Of a stretch of 20,384 nucleotides of DNA, positions 1-7,814 are shown in pieces (the first letter of the stretch is position 1; the number at the start of each line of letters is the position of its first letter). The notes beneath the pieces were generated by a model. It was given only the letters and a program-made list of their open reading frames with translations, did no database searches and was not told the DNA's origin. Source of the stretch: Actinomycetes bacterium (lineage in GTDB: Bacteria > Actinomycetota > Acidimicrobiia > Acidimicrobiales > RAAP-2); contig JAJYZN010000027.1 in NCBI GenBank assembly GCA_021799915.1, forward strand, positions 1-20,384, read 5' to 3'. Position numbers and translations under genes: made by a program.

Positions 1-584
1 TCCGATCTGCCCGCCATCGAACCGTAGAAGGGCACGTGACCGAAGGCGAAGACCCCCCCGTCGGCCGCCACCTCCCAGTAGCCGTTGCCTGTGGGGGCCG
101 CCGCCATCCCCACGACCGGGGCGTCCAATACCTTGCCGCCCATGGAGCCGTAGAAGGGCAGGTGACCGAAGGCGAAGACTCCCCCGTCGGAGGCCACCAG
201 CCAGTAGCCGTTACCTGTGGGGGCCGCCGCCATGCCCACGACCGGGGCGTCCAATACCTTGCCGCCCATGGAGCCGTAGAAGCTGGCCGACCCGAAGGCG
301 AAGATCCCCCCGTCGGAGGCCACCAGCCAGTAGCCCTTGCCTGTGGGGGCCGCCGCCATGCCCACGACCGGGGCGTTGAGGGGCGTTCCGACCATGGAGC
401 CGTAGAAGCTGGCCGACCCGAAGGCGAAGACCCCGCCGTCGGCCGCCACCTCCCAGTAGCCGTTGCCTGTGGGGGTTGCCGCCATCCCCACGACCGGGGC
501 GTTGAGGGGCGTTCCGACCATCGAGCCGTAGAAGCGAGCACCGCCGAAGGCGAACACCCCGCCGTCGGCCGCACCGAGCGAGTA
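1..584 (-). repeat. 126-bp in-frame coding repeat array (PTGxGYW repeats), continues past window
   Basis: The FYGSM segment (minus-strand ATG codons whose plus-strand cat lies at 15, 141, 267, 393 and 519) recurs with a spacing of exactly 126 bp, that is 42 codons. Neighbouring copies are nearly identical at the DNA level, including synonymous positions; for example the stretches around 121-156 and 247-282 match closely. This points to recent duplication or gene conversion. The outermost copy, nearest the Ig-like domains, is the most divergent (YSLGAAD in place of YWEVAAD). Confidence 0.9.
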
Positions 585-2483
585 GCGCCGAAGGCCCGAT
601 GTCGTGCGGTTGGTGCCAGGCGTTGTGCCTGTGATGCCCGGCAACGAGGTCACTGTGAGAAACGCGGTGCCCGACGACTTGGCATGGGCGCCGTCCCCCG
701 AGTAGGCACCGGTCACCGTGTCGGCACCGACCGGGGCGTCGGTGGCCGTGCACGAACCCGAGCCTGTGTCCAACGTGGCAGCGCAAAGGGTTGTCATCCC
801 CACCGAGAAGGCGACGGTCCCCGTCGGGGTGCCCGAGGCAGAGCTGACCGTTGCCGCGTAGGTGACGGTCGCACCATGGCGCACCGAGGACGGCGCCACG
901 GTCACCGCGGTGGTGGTGACGGCGGCTTGCACGGGCAACACCACCCTCCCGCTGGAGGACCCGAAGATCCCGCCTGTCGTATCACGGTACGCGGCGTCCA
1001 CCGTGACGGACCCCGCACTGGGGAACGTCGTGGTGCAGGTGGCGACACCGGCCGAGATCAGCGCGGCCCCGCAGCCGCCGATGAGCGTCCCGTTCGCCGA
1101 GAAAGCGACGGTCCCCGAGGTGGGGACGGTGGTCGCCCCGACGGTCGCCTTCAAGGTGATCGATTGGCCAGCCGTCGGCTGCGCCGGTGTGGCCAGGACA
1201 TCCGTGGTGGTGGTGATCGGGTCAACCGTGAGGGTGCGGCTGTCGTTCGACGAGGGTGCGAAGGTCCCGTTGGCGTCTGTGTAGACCGCCTCGACGACGT
1301 AGGTCCCCGGCGGGGTTGTCGCCGGGAGCGTGTAGGAGGCCTGCGCGGTCCCCGCTGCCACCGAGGCGGAGGTGGCAGTGCCGATGAGCGTCGAGCCGTG
1401 GTACACGCCGAAGGTGACCGTGCCCGAGCCCACCGTCGTGCCGCCAGCGGTCACCGTGGCCCGAAGCGTCACGGTCTGGTTCGACGCCGCCGCGGTGATG
1501 GTCGGGACCGTTGTGACGGTCGTGGTGGTGGGGGTAGACGTGGTCGGGGCCTGGTAGGTGATGAGCACCTCGCCGTTACCGACGTTGACCCCCGAGTACA
1601 GGGTACCAGTGGGGGCGTACCCCGAACCGCCAGCACCTCCGTAGGCCGGCGCGACGACCCCTGTCGAGGCGCCACCACCGCCGCCGCCGTACCATCCTCC
1701 CCCCCCGCCACCGCCGCCCTCGGTTTGAGCGAGTCCCACTGTGGTTGTGGAGCCTCCCTGGCCACCCTGGCCTGGCCCCCCTGACCCGCCCATGACTACG
1801 CCTTGGCCGCCCTCGCCTCCTGCCGTCTGGGTGCCGCCGCCCGGCGGGACGCCTGTCCCCTGGCATGTGGGCGTGCCTCCCGTGCTGCCACCGCCCACCC
1901 CGCCTGTGCACACGAAAAGAACCGGTGTCTGCACAACGCCGCCGCCGCCACCGCCCCCGCCGGCGACGACGAGACGGTGTGTCAGCGTCGGGGGTGTGGA
2001 ACGGACGTCCGACGCGCCGCCCCCGCCCCCGCCGTGCTGCACGGCGAGGATGAGCACCTCGGTGCCGATCCCGCCTGCTCCCCCACCGTTGAACCCCCCC
2101 GCGCCGCCACCAGTGCCCTGGCCTCCGACGTAGACGTACAGGGTCGACCCCGGGGTGACGTTGAGGGTCTCGACCGCCTCGCCACCCGGTCCGCCGACGG
2201 CCCCGCCGACGGCCGTGCCGCCCTGGGCTCCGTAGGCGGTGACGGTCACCTGGGTCACTGTCGAAGGGACGTTGAACGTCTGTGCGGCCCCCGAGTAGGC
2301 GAAGGTGCACGTGACCGTGGGTGTGCCGGTGCAGTTGGACGGGGGGGATGCCGACGCGGGCGTGGTGGCACTCACGACGAGCGTGGTCGCCGTGAGGACG
2401 GCTGCACCGATGACGGCCACCACCGCCTGCGGCAGGCCGATCGGCCGGGGGGCGCCCCGTCTGCGGTCCGCTGCTCGTTGCAT
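1..2483 (-). CDS. Secreted glycine-rich protein with Ig-like domains and PTGxGYW repeats (3' end outside window)
   Basis: The reading frame stays open from an ATG at 2483 to the window edge (827 codons), so the protein is incomplete. Residues 1-50 form a signal peptide: an arginine-rich start, a hydrophobic core (VVAVIGAAVLTATTLVVS) and an Ala-Ser-Ala type cleavage site. Residues of about 50-305 form a glycine-rich domain with many GGGGG runs. Three Ig-like domains of roughly 95-105 residues follow at about 312-418, 420-516 and 518-612, each with a TVTF/TVAFS strand and a GTYVV-like ending. From about residue 630 the protein consists of 42-residue repeats carrying DGGVFAFG, FYGSM, APVVGMAA and PTGNGYW motifs, a repeat type common in exported actinobacterial proteins. 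It is probably a cell-surface or adhesive protein; no enzyme domain is visible. It lies 241 bp downstream of recG on the same strand. No Shine-Dalgarno site is seen; TAAATT lies 6 bases before the ATG. Confidence 0.85.
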   Translation of the reverse strand, partial: MQRAADRRRGAPRPIGLPQAVVAVIGAAVLTATTLVVSATTPASASPPSNCTGTPTVTCTFAYSGAAQTFNVPSTVTQVTVTAYGAQGGTAVGGAVGGPGGEAVETLNVTPGSTLYVYVGGQGTGGGAGGFNGGGAGGIGTEVLILAVQHGGGGGGASDVRSTPPTLTHRLVVAGGGGGGGGVVQTPVLFVCTGGVGGGSTGGTPTCQGTGVPPGGGTQTAGGEGGQGVVMGGSGGPGQGGQGGSTTTVGLAQTEGGGGGGGGWYGGGGGGASTGVVAPAYGGAGGSGYAPTGTLYSGVNVGNGEVLITYQAPTTSTPTTTTVTTVPTITAAASNQTVTLRATVTAGGTTVGSGTVTFGVYHGSTLIGTATSASVAAGTAQASYTLPATTPPGTYVVEAVYTDANGTFAPSSNDSRTLTVDPITTTTDVLATPAQPTAGQSITLKATVGATTVPTSGTVAFSANGTLIGGCGAALISAGVATCTTTFPSAGSVTVDAAYRDTTGGIFGSSSGRVVLPVQAAVTTTAVTVAPSSVRHGATVTYAATVSSASGTPTGTVAFSVGMTTLCAATLDTGSGSCTATDAPVGADTVTGAYSGDGAHAKSSGTAFLTVTSLPGITGTTPGTNRTTSGLRRYSLGAADGGVFAFGGARFYGSMVGTPLNAPVVGMAATPTGNGYWEVAADGGVFAFGSASFYGSMVGTPLNAPVVGMAAAPTGKGYWLVASDGGIFAFGSASFYGSMGGKVLDAPVVGMAAAPTGNGYWLVASDGGVFAFGHLPFYGSMGGKVLDAPVVGMAAAPTGNGYWEVAADGGVFAFGHVPFYGSMAGRS

Positions 2484-2489
2484 GCGACA

Positions 2490-2495
2490 AATTTA
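2490..2495 (-). promoter_or_regulatory. Candidate -10 hexamer for a leaderless start of the secreted protein gene
   Basis: The minus strand reads TAAATT followed by 6 bases and then the ATG at 2483. This spacing would place transcription start on or next to the A of the start codon. No Shine-Dalgarno sequence lies at the usual distance. No clear -35 box is seen. The 241-bp spacer 2484-2724 otherwise holds only a short GGTGTC x3 repeat (2572-2589) and no gene. Confidence 0.4.
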
Positions 2496-2724
2496 GCTTT
2501 CATCCACCGTGCGCGCGTGAGTCATCCTTGAGAGCCAAGACGAGAAAGTTCGCTCAGGCGGCGACGGACCTGGTGTCGGTGTCGGTGTCGGCCGTCTCGA
2601 TCTTCCTCTTTCCTCCCTTGCCTTCGATGCAACCGACGCCCGGAGGAGAGCGACGATCCGCTCGGCTCGTCCATCGAAAAGCAGTCAGCCGCTGCGGGGA
2701 AGTGGATCGAGGTGAATTGCTCGC

Positions 2725-5061
2725 TCAGCTCTTGAACAGAAACTCCTCTTCCTCGGGGTCGAGGAACAGACGGACCTCGTCTTGGAGGAGCGGCATGCGG
2801 GCGAGCGAACCGTCACGATCGACCATCTCCTCGGCCACCTCCCGAGCCGTCCTCAGCAGGTCGGCATCTTTGCGGAGCTTGGCCAGCTTCAGGTCGCTCC
2901 GCCCATTCTGGCGTGCCCCGAGGATGGTGCCCTCGCCCCGCTGGTCCAAGTCCACTTCGGCCAGCTCGAAACCGTCCGAGGTCCGCTCGACAGCCTCCAG
3001 CCGCCGGCGCCCGGCTTCGCTGGAGGTGTCGCCGAGCAGGTAGCACCAGCTCGGGCGGTCGCTGCGACCGACCCGGCCCCGGAGCTGATGGAGCTGGGAG
3101 ATGCCGAAGCGCTCGGCATCCTCGACCACCATCACCGTCGCCTCGGCCACGTCCACACCGACCTCGACGACGGTGGTGGCCACCAGCACCTGGACGTCGC
3201 CCCGGCGAAAGGCTGCCATCGTTGCTTCTTTGTCCGGCGCCGCCATCTGCCCGTGGAGCAGGCCGAGACGCAGGCCGTGCAGCTCTTGCTCGGCCAGGCG
3301 GGCCAGCTCCTCGGTTGCCGAACGCGCCTGGACTCGCTCCGACCCCTCCACCAGAGGGCACACCACGTAGGCACGGTTCCCCGCGGCCACTTGCTCTCGC
3401 ACCTTCGACCAGGCAGCGATCTCTTCGAGCGGGGTCCGCGCCCAAACCGTGGTGACCGGGGTCCGTCCGGGCGGAAGCTCGTCGAGCACCACCATGTCCA
3501 GGTCCCCGAAGAGGATCATCGCCGCCGTGCGGGGGATCGGCGTGGCGGTCATGACCAGCAGATCGGGGTCTGCACCCGAAAGTCCGGCGGCGACCGAGCT
3601 TCGCCCCTTCTCCCGCAGGGCAGCGCGCTGCTCGACGCCGAAGCGATGTTGCTCGTCGATCACCGCGACGCCGAGCGAACGGAACACGATGTCGTCGGTC
3701 AAGAGCGCGTGGGTCCCGACCACGAGGTCGACGGTGCCGGCCTCGAGCTCCTGGCGCAGGCGGGTCCGCTCGGCAGCCGGCGTGCGATTGGTGAGCAGCG
3801 CCACGTGGACTGGCCGGGAACCGCCGAGCCGCGCGGGGTCCTCGACGGTGAGTGCGCCGACCAGTGCCCGCACGGCCATGAAATGCTGTTCGGCCAGCAC
3901 CTCGGTCGGGGCCATGAGCGCTCCCTGGCGGTTCCCTTGCACCGCCACCAGCAGCGCTGCCACCGCCACCACGGTCTTGCCTGATCCGACGTCACCTTGG
4001 AGCAGGCGGTGCATGGGACGCGGACCGGCGAGCTCGGCGACGATCGCCGCGAGCGCCCGCCTCTGGGCCTCGGTCAGCTCGAAGGGGAGACTGCAGAGGA
4101 ATCGACGGAGCAAGGACGCCTCTGCGCCCCGTCCCGGGCCACGGTGAGGATCGTCCCCACTGCCGGGCGACCCCGCGCACGGCGTCGTCACGTCCAGAAC
4201 CGAGGCCTCGTGGCGGATGGCGCTCGCCTCCCACTCCATCGCACGGCGCCGGAGCACGAGGGCGAGCTGGAGCCGGAAGAGCTCGTCGAAGGCCAGCCGC
4301 CGGCGGGCGGCCAGCTCGTCGCCGACCGATTCGGGGAGGTGGATCCGCCGAAGTGCTTCGGTTCGCGAGACCAGCTCGAGCCGTCGCCGCCACTCCTCGG
4401 GCAGGGGATCGGCGAAGCGACCCGAACGCTCGAGCGCCTCGGCGACCCACCTGCCCAACTCCGCGCTGGTGAGCCCGGACTTCGCCGACTGAGGGTAGAC
4501 AGGGACGACCCGCAACGTCCTCGCCGTGCTCCCCTCCGACCCGGCCTCGCTCTCGACGAGGACGTCCACCACCGGGTTGACCATCTGGCGACGCCCTCGG
4601 AACTCGGTGGGGCTTCCCGAGAACAACGCCTCGGTGCCGACCCGGAGCTGCTCGGCCCGCCAGGGCTGGTTGAAGAAGACAACCCGCATCGACCCGCTGT
4701 GGTCGGCGACCTCGAGCTCGACCCGGGCCCGGCCACCCCGGCCACCCCCGGCACGGCGCACGTCCACTCGCTGGACCCGGGCGAGGACCACCGCCTCGGC
4801 AGCACGGCCCGCCTCGGCACCACGGCCCGCCTCGAGCGCGCCCGGACCGCCGGCGACGAGCTCGGCCACGTCGAGCCGTCGGGTCCGATCGATGTAGCGG
4901 TACGGGTACGTGGTCACGAGGTCGAGGATCGTCTCCACCCCCCAGCGGCGCAGCGCCTCGGCTTTCTTCGCGCTCACCGACTCGAGAACGGACACCGGCT
5001 GGCCGGCCAGGAAGCGAAGCGTCCTCCCGCCCTGGGCACCGGACGGCGTTGCCTCGGTCAC
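2725..5061 (-). CDS. recG: ATP-dependent DNA helicase RecG
   Basis: RecG is a superfamily 2 helicase that unwinds branched DNA and regresses stalled replication forks. The 778-residue product has an N-terminal wedge/OB-fold region (residues of about 30-260, with a PYRYIDR segment and an Ala/Gly/Arg-rich loop that lengthens it somewhat). Helicase motifs follow in order: Walker A GDVGSGKT (356-363), DEQH box (469-472), MTATPIPRT, LLHGQM, TTVVEVGVDV and QLRGRVGRS, which is the RecG/Mfd-type motif VI region. The length is close to usual for actinobacteria. I chose the GTG at 5061 because it overlaps the upstream stop codon by 4 bp (GTGA), implying translational coupling; the frame stays open to 5883 but that part is antisense-free coding of the DAK2 gene in another frame. 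The usual actinobacterial downstream genes (rsmD, coaD) are absent; a secreted protein follows instead. Confidence 0.96.
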   Translation of the reverse strand: MTEATPSGAQGGRTLRFLAGQPVSVLESVSAKKAEALRRWGVETILDLVTTYPYRYIDRTRRLDVAELVAGGPGALEAGRGAEAGRAAEAVVLARVQRVDVRRAGGGRGGRARVELEVADHSGSMRVVFFNQPWRAEQLRVGTEALFSGSPTEFRGRRQMVNPVVDVLVESEAGSEGSTARTLRVVPVYPQSAKSGLTSAELGRWVAEALERSGRFADPLPEEWRRRLELVSRTEALRRIHLPESVGDELAARRRLAFDELFRLQLALVLRRRAMEWEASAIRHEASVLDVTTPCAGSPGSGDDPHRGPGRGAEASLLRRFLCSLPFELTEAQRRALAAIVAELAGPRPMHRLLQGDVGSGKTVVAVAALLVAVQGNRQGALMAPTEVLAEQHFMAVRALVGALTVEDPARLGGSRPVHVALLTNRTPAAERTRLRQELEAGTVDLVVGTHALLTDDIVFRSLGVAVIDEQHRFGVEQRAALREKGRSSVAAGLSGADPDLLVMTATPIPRTAAMILFGDLDMVVLDELPPGRTPVTTVWARTPLEEIAAWSKVREQVAAGNRAYVVCPLVEGSERVQARSATEELARLAEQELHGLRLGLLHGQMAAPDKEATMAAFRRGDVQVLVATTVVEVGVDVAEATVMVVEDAERFGISQLHQLRGRVGRSDRPSWCYLLGDTSSEAGRRRLEAVERTSDGFELAEVDLDQRGEGTILGARQNGRSDLKLAKLRKDADLLRTAREVAEEMVDRDGSLARMPLLQDEVRLFLDPEEEEFLFKS

Positions 5062-6743
5062 TCGATCCCGAAGAGGTACGGGTACAACGGCTGGCCGCCT
5101 CGGTGGACCTCGGTGGCGACGTCGGGGTGCTCGTCGTGCAGCCAGGCCGTGATCCGGCGGGTGTCGGCCGGCGTGGCGCCCTCCCCCTCGATCAAGGTGA
5201 CCAGCTCGTGCTCGTCGGTGAGGAGGCGGTCGAGCAACGCGAACGCGGCCGCGGCCGGGGAGTCGGCAACCGAGACCACGTTGCCGCGGGTCACGCCGAT
5301 CCAATCGCCTTCGGACACCGGGCCGGCATCGGTCTCGGCCGCTCGCACCGCCTGGGTGACCTCGGCGGGAAGCACCCGGGCCGCCGAGGCCTCCATCGAC
5401 GCGACGTTCTCGTCGAGGCCCGAACCCGGGTCGTAGTCCAAGAGGGCCGCGAAGCCCTCGACGGTGCTCCCGGTCGGCACCACCCGTACGCGGCGGTGGG
5501 CCAGAGCCGCGGCCTGCTCGGCGACCGGCCGGATGTTCTTGTTGTTCGGCAGGATGACCACCTGGTCCGAACCGGTGGCCTCGATCGCGTCGAGGATCTC
5601 GGCCGTCGACGGGTTCATCGACTGGCCGCCGCGCACCATGTGGTGGACGCCCAGCGAACGGAAGATCCGCCCGATGCCCTCCCCCGAGACCACGGCCACC
5701 ACCCCGGTGGCGGGTGCCGGGCCAGTCGGCTCGTCGATCGTGACCCCCGCGCCTTCGCGGACCCAACGCTCCTCTTCGACCTGCTCGAGCAAGTCGGTCA
5801 CGCGGATGTCCTGGGGACGGCCGGCGTCGAGCGCAGCTTCGACGGCGGCTCCGATGTCGTCGGTGTGGATGTGGCAGTTCCACAGGCCGCCGCCGCCGAC
5901 GACAACGATGGAGTCCCCGATGCCGGCCCAGACCTCCTTGAAGTCCGGGATGGTGTCGTCCGGCGCGTGCAGCAGGTACATCACCTCGTAGCGGAGCCCG
6001 TCCACCCCTGTCCCGACGTCGCCGTGGTGGCCCCGCTCCGCGGCCGGTGCACCAGCACCGGCAACGAGGACCGGATGCGCCGCTCCAATCGAGTCGAGCG
6101 CCGGCGGCTCGGGCATGGGCCGGCCGTCGACCACCGAGGCCAGTGCGTCGAGGAAGAGCACGTACCCCGTACCCCCGGCATCCACGACGCCCGCTCGGGC
6201 AAGCGCGTCGAGCATCGTCGGGGTACGGGCCAGCGCGTCGGCAGCGGCGGACCTGGCGCCGTCCACCACCGCCACGAGGGTCGGATCAGCCTCCAGCGCA
6301 GCCGTCGCCCCCTCGCCGGCGGCCCGGGCCACGGTGAGGATCGTCCCCTCGACCGGGCGGACCACGGCCTGGCGAGCCAAGTCGCTGGCGATGACCAGGG
6401 CCTCGGCCAGCGCCGATGCGTCGGCGCACGGACAGCGGCCGAGCCGCTCGGCCACCCCGCGCAGGAGCTGGGAGAGGATCACACCAGAGTTCCCCCGCGC
6501 CCCCATCAGCGAGCCGTGCGCCACCGCCGCACAGACCGCAGCCATCTCAGGCGAGTCGCCCAGGGACTCGACCTCGGCGACCACGGCGTCGAGGGTGAGC
6601 GCCATGTTGGTCCCGGTGTCGCCGTCGGGCACCGGGTAGACGTTCAGGCGGTTGATCGCCTGCTGGTGGCGGTGGAGCACGTCGCGGTACACCGCCATGA
6701 CCGCGGCGACACCGGCTGCGTCGAGTGTCGCCCGGGTCGCCAC
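5058..6743 (-). CDS. DAK2 domain protein, FakA/YloV-like kinase
   Basis: The 561-residue product has the layout of FakA/YloV proteins. The N-terminal DhaL-type nucleotide-binding domain (about 10-200) carries NRLNVYPVPDGDTGTNM, whose Asp40 and Asp42 are the expected Mg-ATP ligands, and SLMGARGNSGVILSQ. The middle and C-terminal FakA-type domains include HTDDIG and ILPNNKNI. In Firmicutes this family phosphorylates fatty acids held by FakB (DegV) partners; whether that applies in this organism is inference, and no fakB is in the window. The GTG at 6743 is chosen because the conserved domain begins just after it and TAGCAT lies 8 bases upstream. An ATG 27 codons further up is possible but would run through the divergent rpmB leader. 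The stop overlaps the recG start by 4 bp, so the two form an operon. The pairing with rpmB and recG is widely conserved. Confidence 0.92.
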   Translation of the reverse strand: MATRATLDAAGVAAVMAVYRDVLHRHQQAINRLNVYPVPDGDTGTNMALTLDAVVAEVESLGDSPEMAAVCAAVAHGSLMGARGNSGVILSQLLRGVAERLGRCPCADASALAEALVIASDLARQAVVRPVEGTILTVARAAGEGATAALEADPTLVAVVDGARSAAADALARTPTMLDALARAGVVDAGGTGYVLFLDALASVVDGRPMPEPPALDSIGAAHPVLVAGAGAPAAERGHHGDVGTGVDGLRYEVMYLLHAPDDTIPDFKEVWAGIGDSIVVVGGGGLWNCHIHTDDIGAAVEAALDAGRPQDIRVTDLLEQVEEERWVREGAGVTIDEPTGPAPATGVVAVVSGEGIGRIFRSLGVHHMVRGGQSMNPSTAEILDAIEATGSDQVVILPNNKNIRPVAEQAAALAHRRVRVVPTGSTVEGFAALLDYDPGSGLDENVASMEASAARVLPAEVTQAVRAAETDAGPVSEGDWIGVTRGNVVSVADSPAAAAFALLDRLLTDEHELVTLIEGEGATPADTRRITAWLHDEHPDVATEVHRGGQPLYPYLFGIE

Positions 6744-6751
6744 GTCACGGG

Positions 6752-6757
6752 ATGCTA
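6752..6757 (-). promoter_or_regulatory. Candidate -10 for leaderless DAK2 gene, overlapping an rpmB -10 candidate
   Basis: The minus strand reads TAGCAT, 8 bases before the GTG at 6743, with no Shine-Dalgarno site in between. The same bases contain TAACCT on the plus strand (6756-6761), which could be the rpmB -10 hexamer, so the two divergent promoters may overlap. No clear -35 box is seen for either. Confidence 0.35.
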
Positions 6758-6825
6758 ACCTCGAAGACGTTCGTCGCGGCCCCTGGCCGCTCCGCCGGCC
6801 GGCCATCGGAGCCGGGCCGACCACC

Positions 6826-6835
6826 GAGGAGGAAG
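6826..6835 (+). promoter_or_regulatory. Strong ribosome binding site of rpmB
   Basis: GAGGAGGAAG ends 6 bases before the ATG at 6842. It fixes the rpmB start and excludes the longer open frame that begins at 6725. Confidence 0.85.
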
Positions 6836-6841
6836 AGTCTC

Positions 6842-7054
6842 ATGGCAGCGGTGTGCGACCTCTGCGGCAAAAAGCCGTCGTTCGGCATGAGCCTCAGCCA
6901 CTCCCACCGGCGCAACAAGCGCCGCTGGAACCCGAACATCCAGCGGGTGCGGGCACTGGTGGACGGCACGCCGCGGCGCCTCCACGTGTGCACCTCGTGC
7001 ATCCGGGCGGGCAAGGTCACCAAACCCACCCGGCGGGTGCACTCCACCACCTGA
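6842..7054 (+). CDS. rpmB: 50S ribosomal protein bL28
   Basis: This 70-residue basic protein is a typical bL28: it starts MAAVCDLCGKKPSFG, has SHSHRRNKRRWNPNIQ in the middle and ends VTKPTRRVHSTT. It is the four-cysteine form, with CDLC at residues 5-8 and CTSC at 50-53, expected to bind one zinc ion. Many bacteria also carry a cysteine-free paralogue used under zinc starvation; none is present here. It is divergent from the DAK2-recG operon, an arrangement shared by many Gram-positive genomes. The SDR gene begins 7 bp after its stop and is probably co-transcribed. Confidence 0.97.
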   Translation: MAAVCDLCGKKPSFGMSLSHSHRRNKRRWNPNIQRVRALVDGTPRRLHVCTSCIRAGKVTKPTRRVHSTT

Positions 7055-7061
7055 GCCCCCG

Positions 7062-7814
7062 GTGGCCACACTCAGCGGGCGCCGGATCGTCGTCGTCGGG
7101 GCATCGTCGGGGATCGGGAGAGCCACGGCTTCGGCCGCCGTCCGCAGTGGCGCGTCAGTGGTAATGACCGCCCGGCGTCGTGAGGACCTGGACGCGGCGG
7201 CCAACGACGCCGGACCCCGGGCCAAGGCGCTCCCGGTGGACGTGCGCGACCCGACCAGTGTCGCGAGGCTGGTCGCCAACGCAGCCGAGTGGCTGGGCGG
7301 GCTGGACATCGTGGTCTACGCGGCCGGACTGGCGCGATTGGCGCCGCTCACAGCGGTGACGCCGGCCCAGTGGCAGGAGAGCTGGGCGACCAACGTCACC
7401 GGAGCGGCGCTCGTGGTGGCGGCGGCCCTCCCGCACCTGCGCCGCTCCCCTCACGGCTGCGTGGCCCTGCTGTCGTCGCACTCGGTGGGGCACCCCTGGC
7501 CCGGGCTGGTCCCCTACGCGGCCAGCAAGGCCGCACTCGACGAGCTGGCGAGAGGGCTGCGAACCGAGCAGCCGGACCTGCGGGTCCTGCGGGTGGTCGT
7601 CGGCAACACTGCCACCGGCTTCGCGGACCACTGGGATCCCGACACGGCCGGCGCCGCCCTCGAGCGCTGGCTGGAAGAGGGCTACCTGCGCCACCGGGTC
7701 CTCGAGCCGACCGAGGTGGCCGAGGCCATCATCGCCGCGCTCGCCCGCACGGGCCTCGACCGGAGCGACGACGTCGAGGTCGTCGGAGAGGAGCTCGGGG
7801 CCGGCGAGACCTAA
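7062..7814 (+). CDS. Short-chain dehydrogenase/reductase (SDR) family oxidoreductase
   Basis: This is a 250-residue classical SDR with a Rossmann fold. The cofactor loop is GASSGIG (13-19), the structural Asn is N111, and the catalytic residues are S139, Y152 and K156 (YAASK). The basic residues RRR after the second beta strand (38-40) favour NADP(H). The usual NNAG motif reads YAAG (86-89), a mild departure. The substrate cannot be told from sequence. The GTG start at 7062 lies 7 bp after rpmB and has no clear Shine-Dalgarno site, so translation may depend on reinitiation from rpmB. Its TAA stop overlaps the thiL stop on the other strand (7811-7814), leaving no room for a terminator between the two genes. 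Confidence 0.9.
   Translation: MATLSGRRIVVVGASSGIGRATASAAVRSGASVVMTARRREDLDAAANDAGPRAKALPVDVRDPTSVARLVANAAEWLGGLDIVVYAAGLARLAPLTAVTPAQWQESWATNVTGAALVVAAALPHLRRSPHGCVALLSSHSVGHPWPGLVPYAASKAALDELARGLRTEQPDLRVLRVVVGNTATGFADHWDPDTAGAALERWLEEGYLRHRVLEPTEVAEAIIAALARTGLDRSDDVEVVGEELGAGET

Noticed and set aside
36..1784. Long plus-strand open frame (582 codons) over the left end
   Set aside because: It is the antisense shadow of the secreted repeat protein; the minus frame has a signal peptide, domains and PTGxGYW repeats, while this one is arginine/glycine-rich without domain signs.
1576..2490. Minus-strand open frame of 304 codons starting at 2490
   Set aside because: Out of frame with the secreted protein and dominated by Arg/Gly from GC-rich repeats; no signal peptide or domain.
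3997..5436. Plus-strand open frame (479 codons) opposite recG and the DAK2 gene
   Set aside because: Shadow of two well-supported genes; no recognisable motif.
5062..5883. Upstream extension of the recG frame
   Set aside because: The extension lies inside the DAK2 gene in another frame and is Arg/Gly-rich; RecG homology begins after the GTG at 5061.
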